From: Streptomyces sp. NBC_01549
Lineage (GTDB): Bacteria; Actinomycetota; Actinomycetes; Streptomycetales; Streptomycetaceae
Assembly (NCBI RefSeq): GCF_026339955.1
Contig: NZ_JAPEPW010000003.1
Coordinates: 838,230 to 902,229 of the forward strand
Direction of reading: 5' to 3'
DNA length: 64,000 nt
Part shown: piece after piece, positions 63,333 to 64,000 of the stretch
How the letters are laid out: the number at the start of each line of letters is the position of its first letter
Position numbering within the stretch: position 1 is the first letter of the stretch
Translations under genes and position numbers: made by a program
Notes under the pieces: generated by a model
Seen by the model: the letters and a program-made list of their open reading frames with translations, nothing else
Database searches by the model: none
What the model was told of the DNA's origin: nothing

Positions 63333-64000
63333 CGAGCCTCACAACATCATGGTGAACGGGGATAGTTGAGCGTAGCAACGGTCATCCGCAGCTCCGTGGC
63401 CCCCGACTCGGCTTTCCCGGCCCGGGCCGAGGCGGCCCCACTCCGCCGGTCCCGGACCGACGAACCCCCCGACCCACCTGGGCCCCTGTCGGTGGTGATG
63501 CGGTCGGCGGCTGCGGGACTGGGGGCGCCTGCTGACCTGACGGAATTCCGCATGCGGCACTCCGGATGCCGGGGGCCGGGAACAGCCGCTTGCCTCGCGC
63601 CGGACCGACGCAGGCACGCTCACCTGGAACGACGCGCGGGGTGAACCTTGAGTCAGCCACCTGAAACGCGCATACCGACCGCTGGACGACACCAGCCGAC
63701 GAGACCCGCGTGACCGACCCGGATGCCCTCGCCCCGACCCTCGTCACCGGCATCGCACGCGGCAGTCCGGGGAGTCGTCCCGCGCGCCCTCGCGTCCGGC
63801 TCCCGTTCTCGACCTCCGTTCACCGGCGCCGGGGATGAGGCTGTCAAGTGTTCATCCGGTCCTCGAATTGGGGCCGGTCGGGCCCTATGAGAGTTGGTCC
63901 GCCGGTGTGGTGGCGGGAGCCGTCGTACTGCTGGGCAGGTACGGACCGTGCGCGGAAGTACCGTCCGCGCAGCACCCGGGGAGCCGGACCGGCTACGGCT
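63333..64000. other. Gene-free stretch at the window end
   Basis: The region upstream of the acylase gene contains no frame with a recognisable domain or convincing start. A gene may begin or end beyond the window. Confidence 0.4.

Noticed and set aside
63333..64000. Possible chromosome telomere at the window end
   Set aside because: No series of tight palindromes typical of Streptomyces telomeres is visible, and the sequence runs to the window edge without a terminal signature.

Overview
The window is very GC-rich (third codon positions almost always G or C). It carries several gene families typical of Streptomyces: an SsgA-like sporulation protein, a conservon with paired P450 genes, an LAETG sortase substrate and large secreted proteins. 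Its most striking trait is the load of insertion sequences (IS701, IS605/TnpB, IS110, ISAs1, IS5, IS3, IS630, ISL3, IS1182), many broken and nested, with gene shards between them. This suggests the unstable accessory arm of a Streptomyces-like linear chromosome, or a large linear plasmid. No telomere, replication gene, tRNA, rRNA or CRISPR array was seen.

Layout. 1-2.4 kb: a truncated esterase-like gene, a SprT-like metalloprotein and an SsgA-like gene. 2.38-7.14 kb: one IS701-type element bounded by matching 12-bp inverted repeats and CTAG duplications, split by a 3.26-kb insertion carrying a TnpB gene and an IS110 transposase. 7.2-11.6 kb: a secreted esterase-like protein, two small membrane proteins, IS relics and a membrane-anchored B-lectin protein. 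11.9-17.3 kb: an intact ISAs1 element, broken BNR and flavin-monooxygenase genes, an NTF2-like gene and an ISAs1 relic. 17.5-22.3 kb: 3-hydroxyacyl-CoA dehydrogenase, an alpha/beta hydrolase, a glutamate-synthase-like flavoprotein, a 222-bp MITE with a perfect 9-bp target duplication and a secreted protein. 22.5-28.8 kb: IS fragments and shards of SpoIIE/HATPase regulators around a YceI gene, a 62-bp palindrome, an MHYT membrane sensor and an IS630 element.

28.9-34.4 kb holds a two-gene unit: a small WXG100-like protein and a 1708-residue giant protein that looks like a polymorphic secreted effector. 34.7-37.2 kb is IS debris and a broken GH32 gene. 37.3-38.0 kb is a compact Fic/Doc-like toxin-antitoxin pair with a three-part palindromic operator touching the antitoxin start codon. 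38.5-42.3 kb holds a truncated IS110, an ISL3 element and fragments of a LysR regulator and an integrase, then a VOC gene. 43.3-48.5 kb is an intact six-gene conservon (sensor ATPase, roadblock, DUF742, GTPase, CYP157-like P450 without ExxR, CYP154-like P450). 48.7-51.0 kb is a three-level nest: an IS3 element interrupted by an IS1182 relic that itself holds the 3' end of a group II intron.

51.5-64 kb: a YciI-like protein, a sortase-anchored beta-helix protein, an orphan sugar-binding lipoprotein, a broken second YceI copy, a convergent pair made of a B-lectin membrane protein and a Ser/Thr kinase whose outer domain is the same B-lectin fold, and an aculeacin-acylase-type Ntn hydrolase. The three B-lectin proteins (10.3-11.6, 57.6-58.8 and 58.8-60.4 kb) look like one system: a receptor-like kinase with two inside-to-outside membrane lectins. 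With the giant effector unit, it is the best candidate here for undescribed biology.
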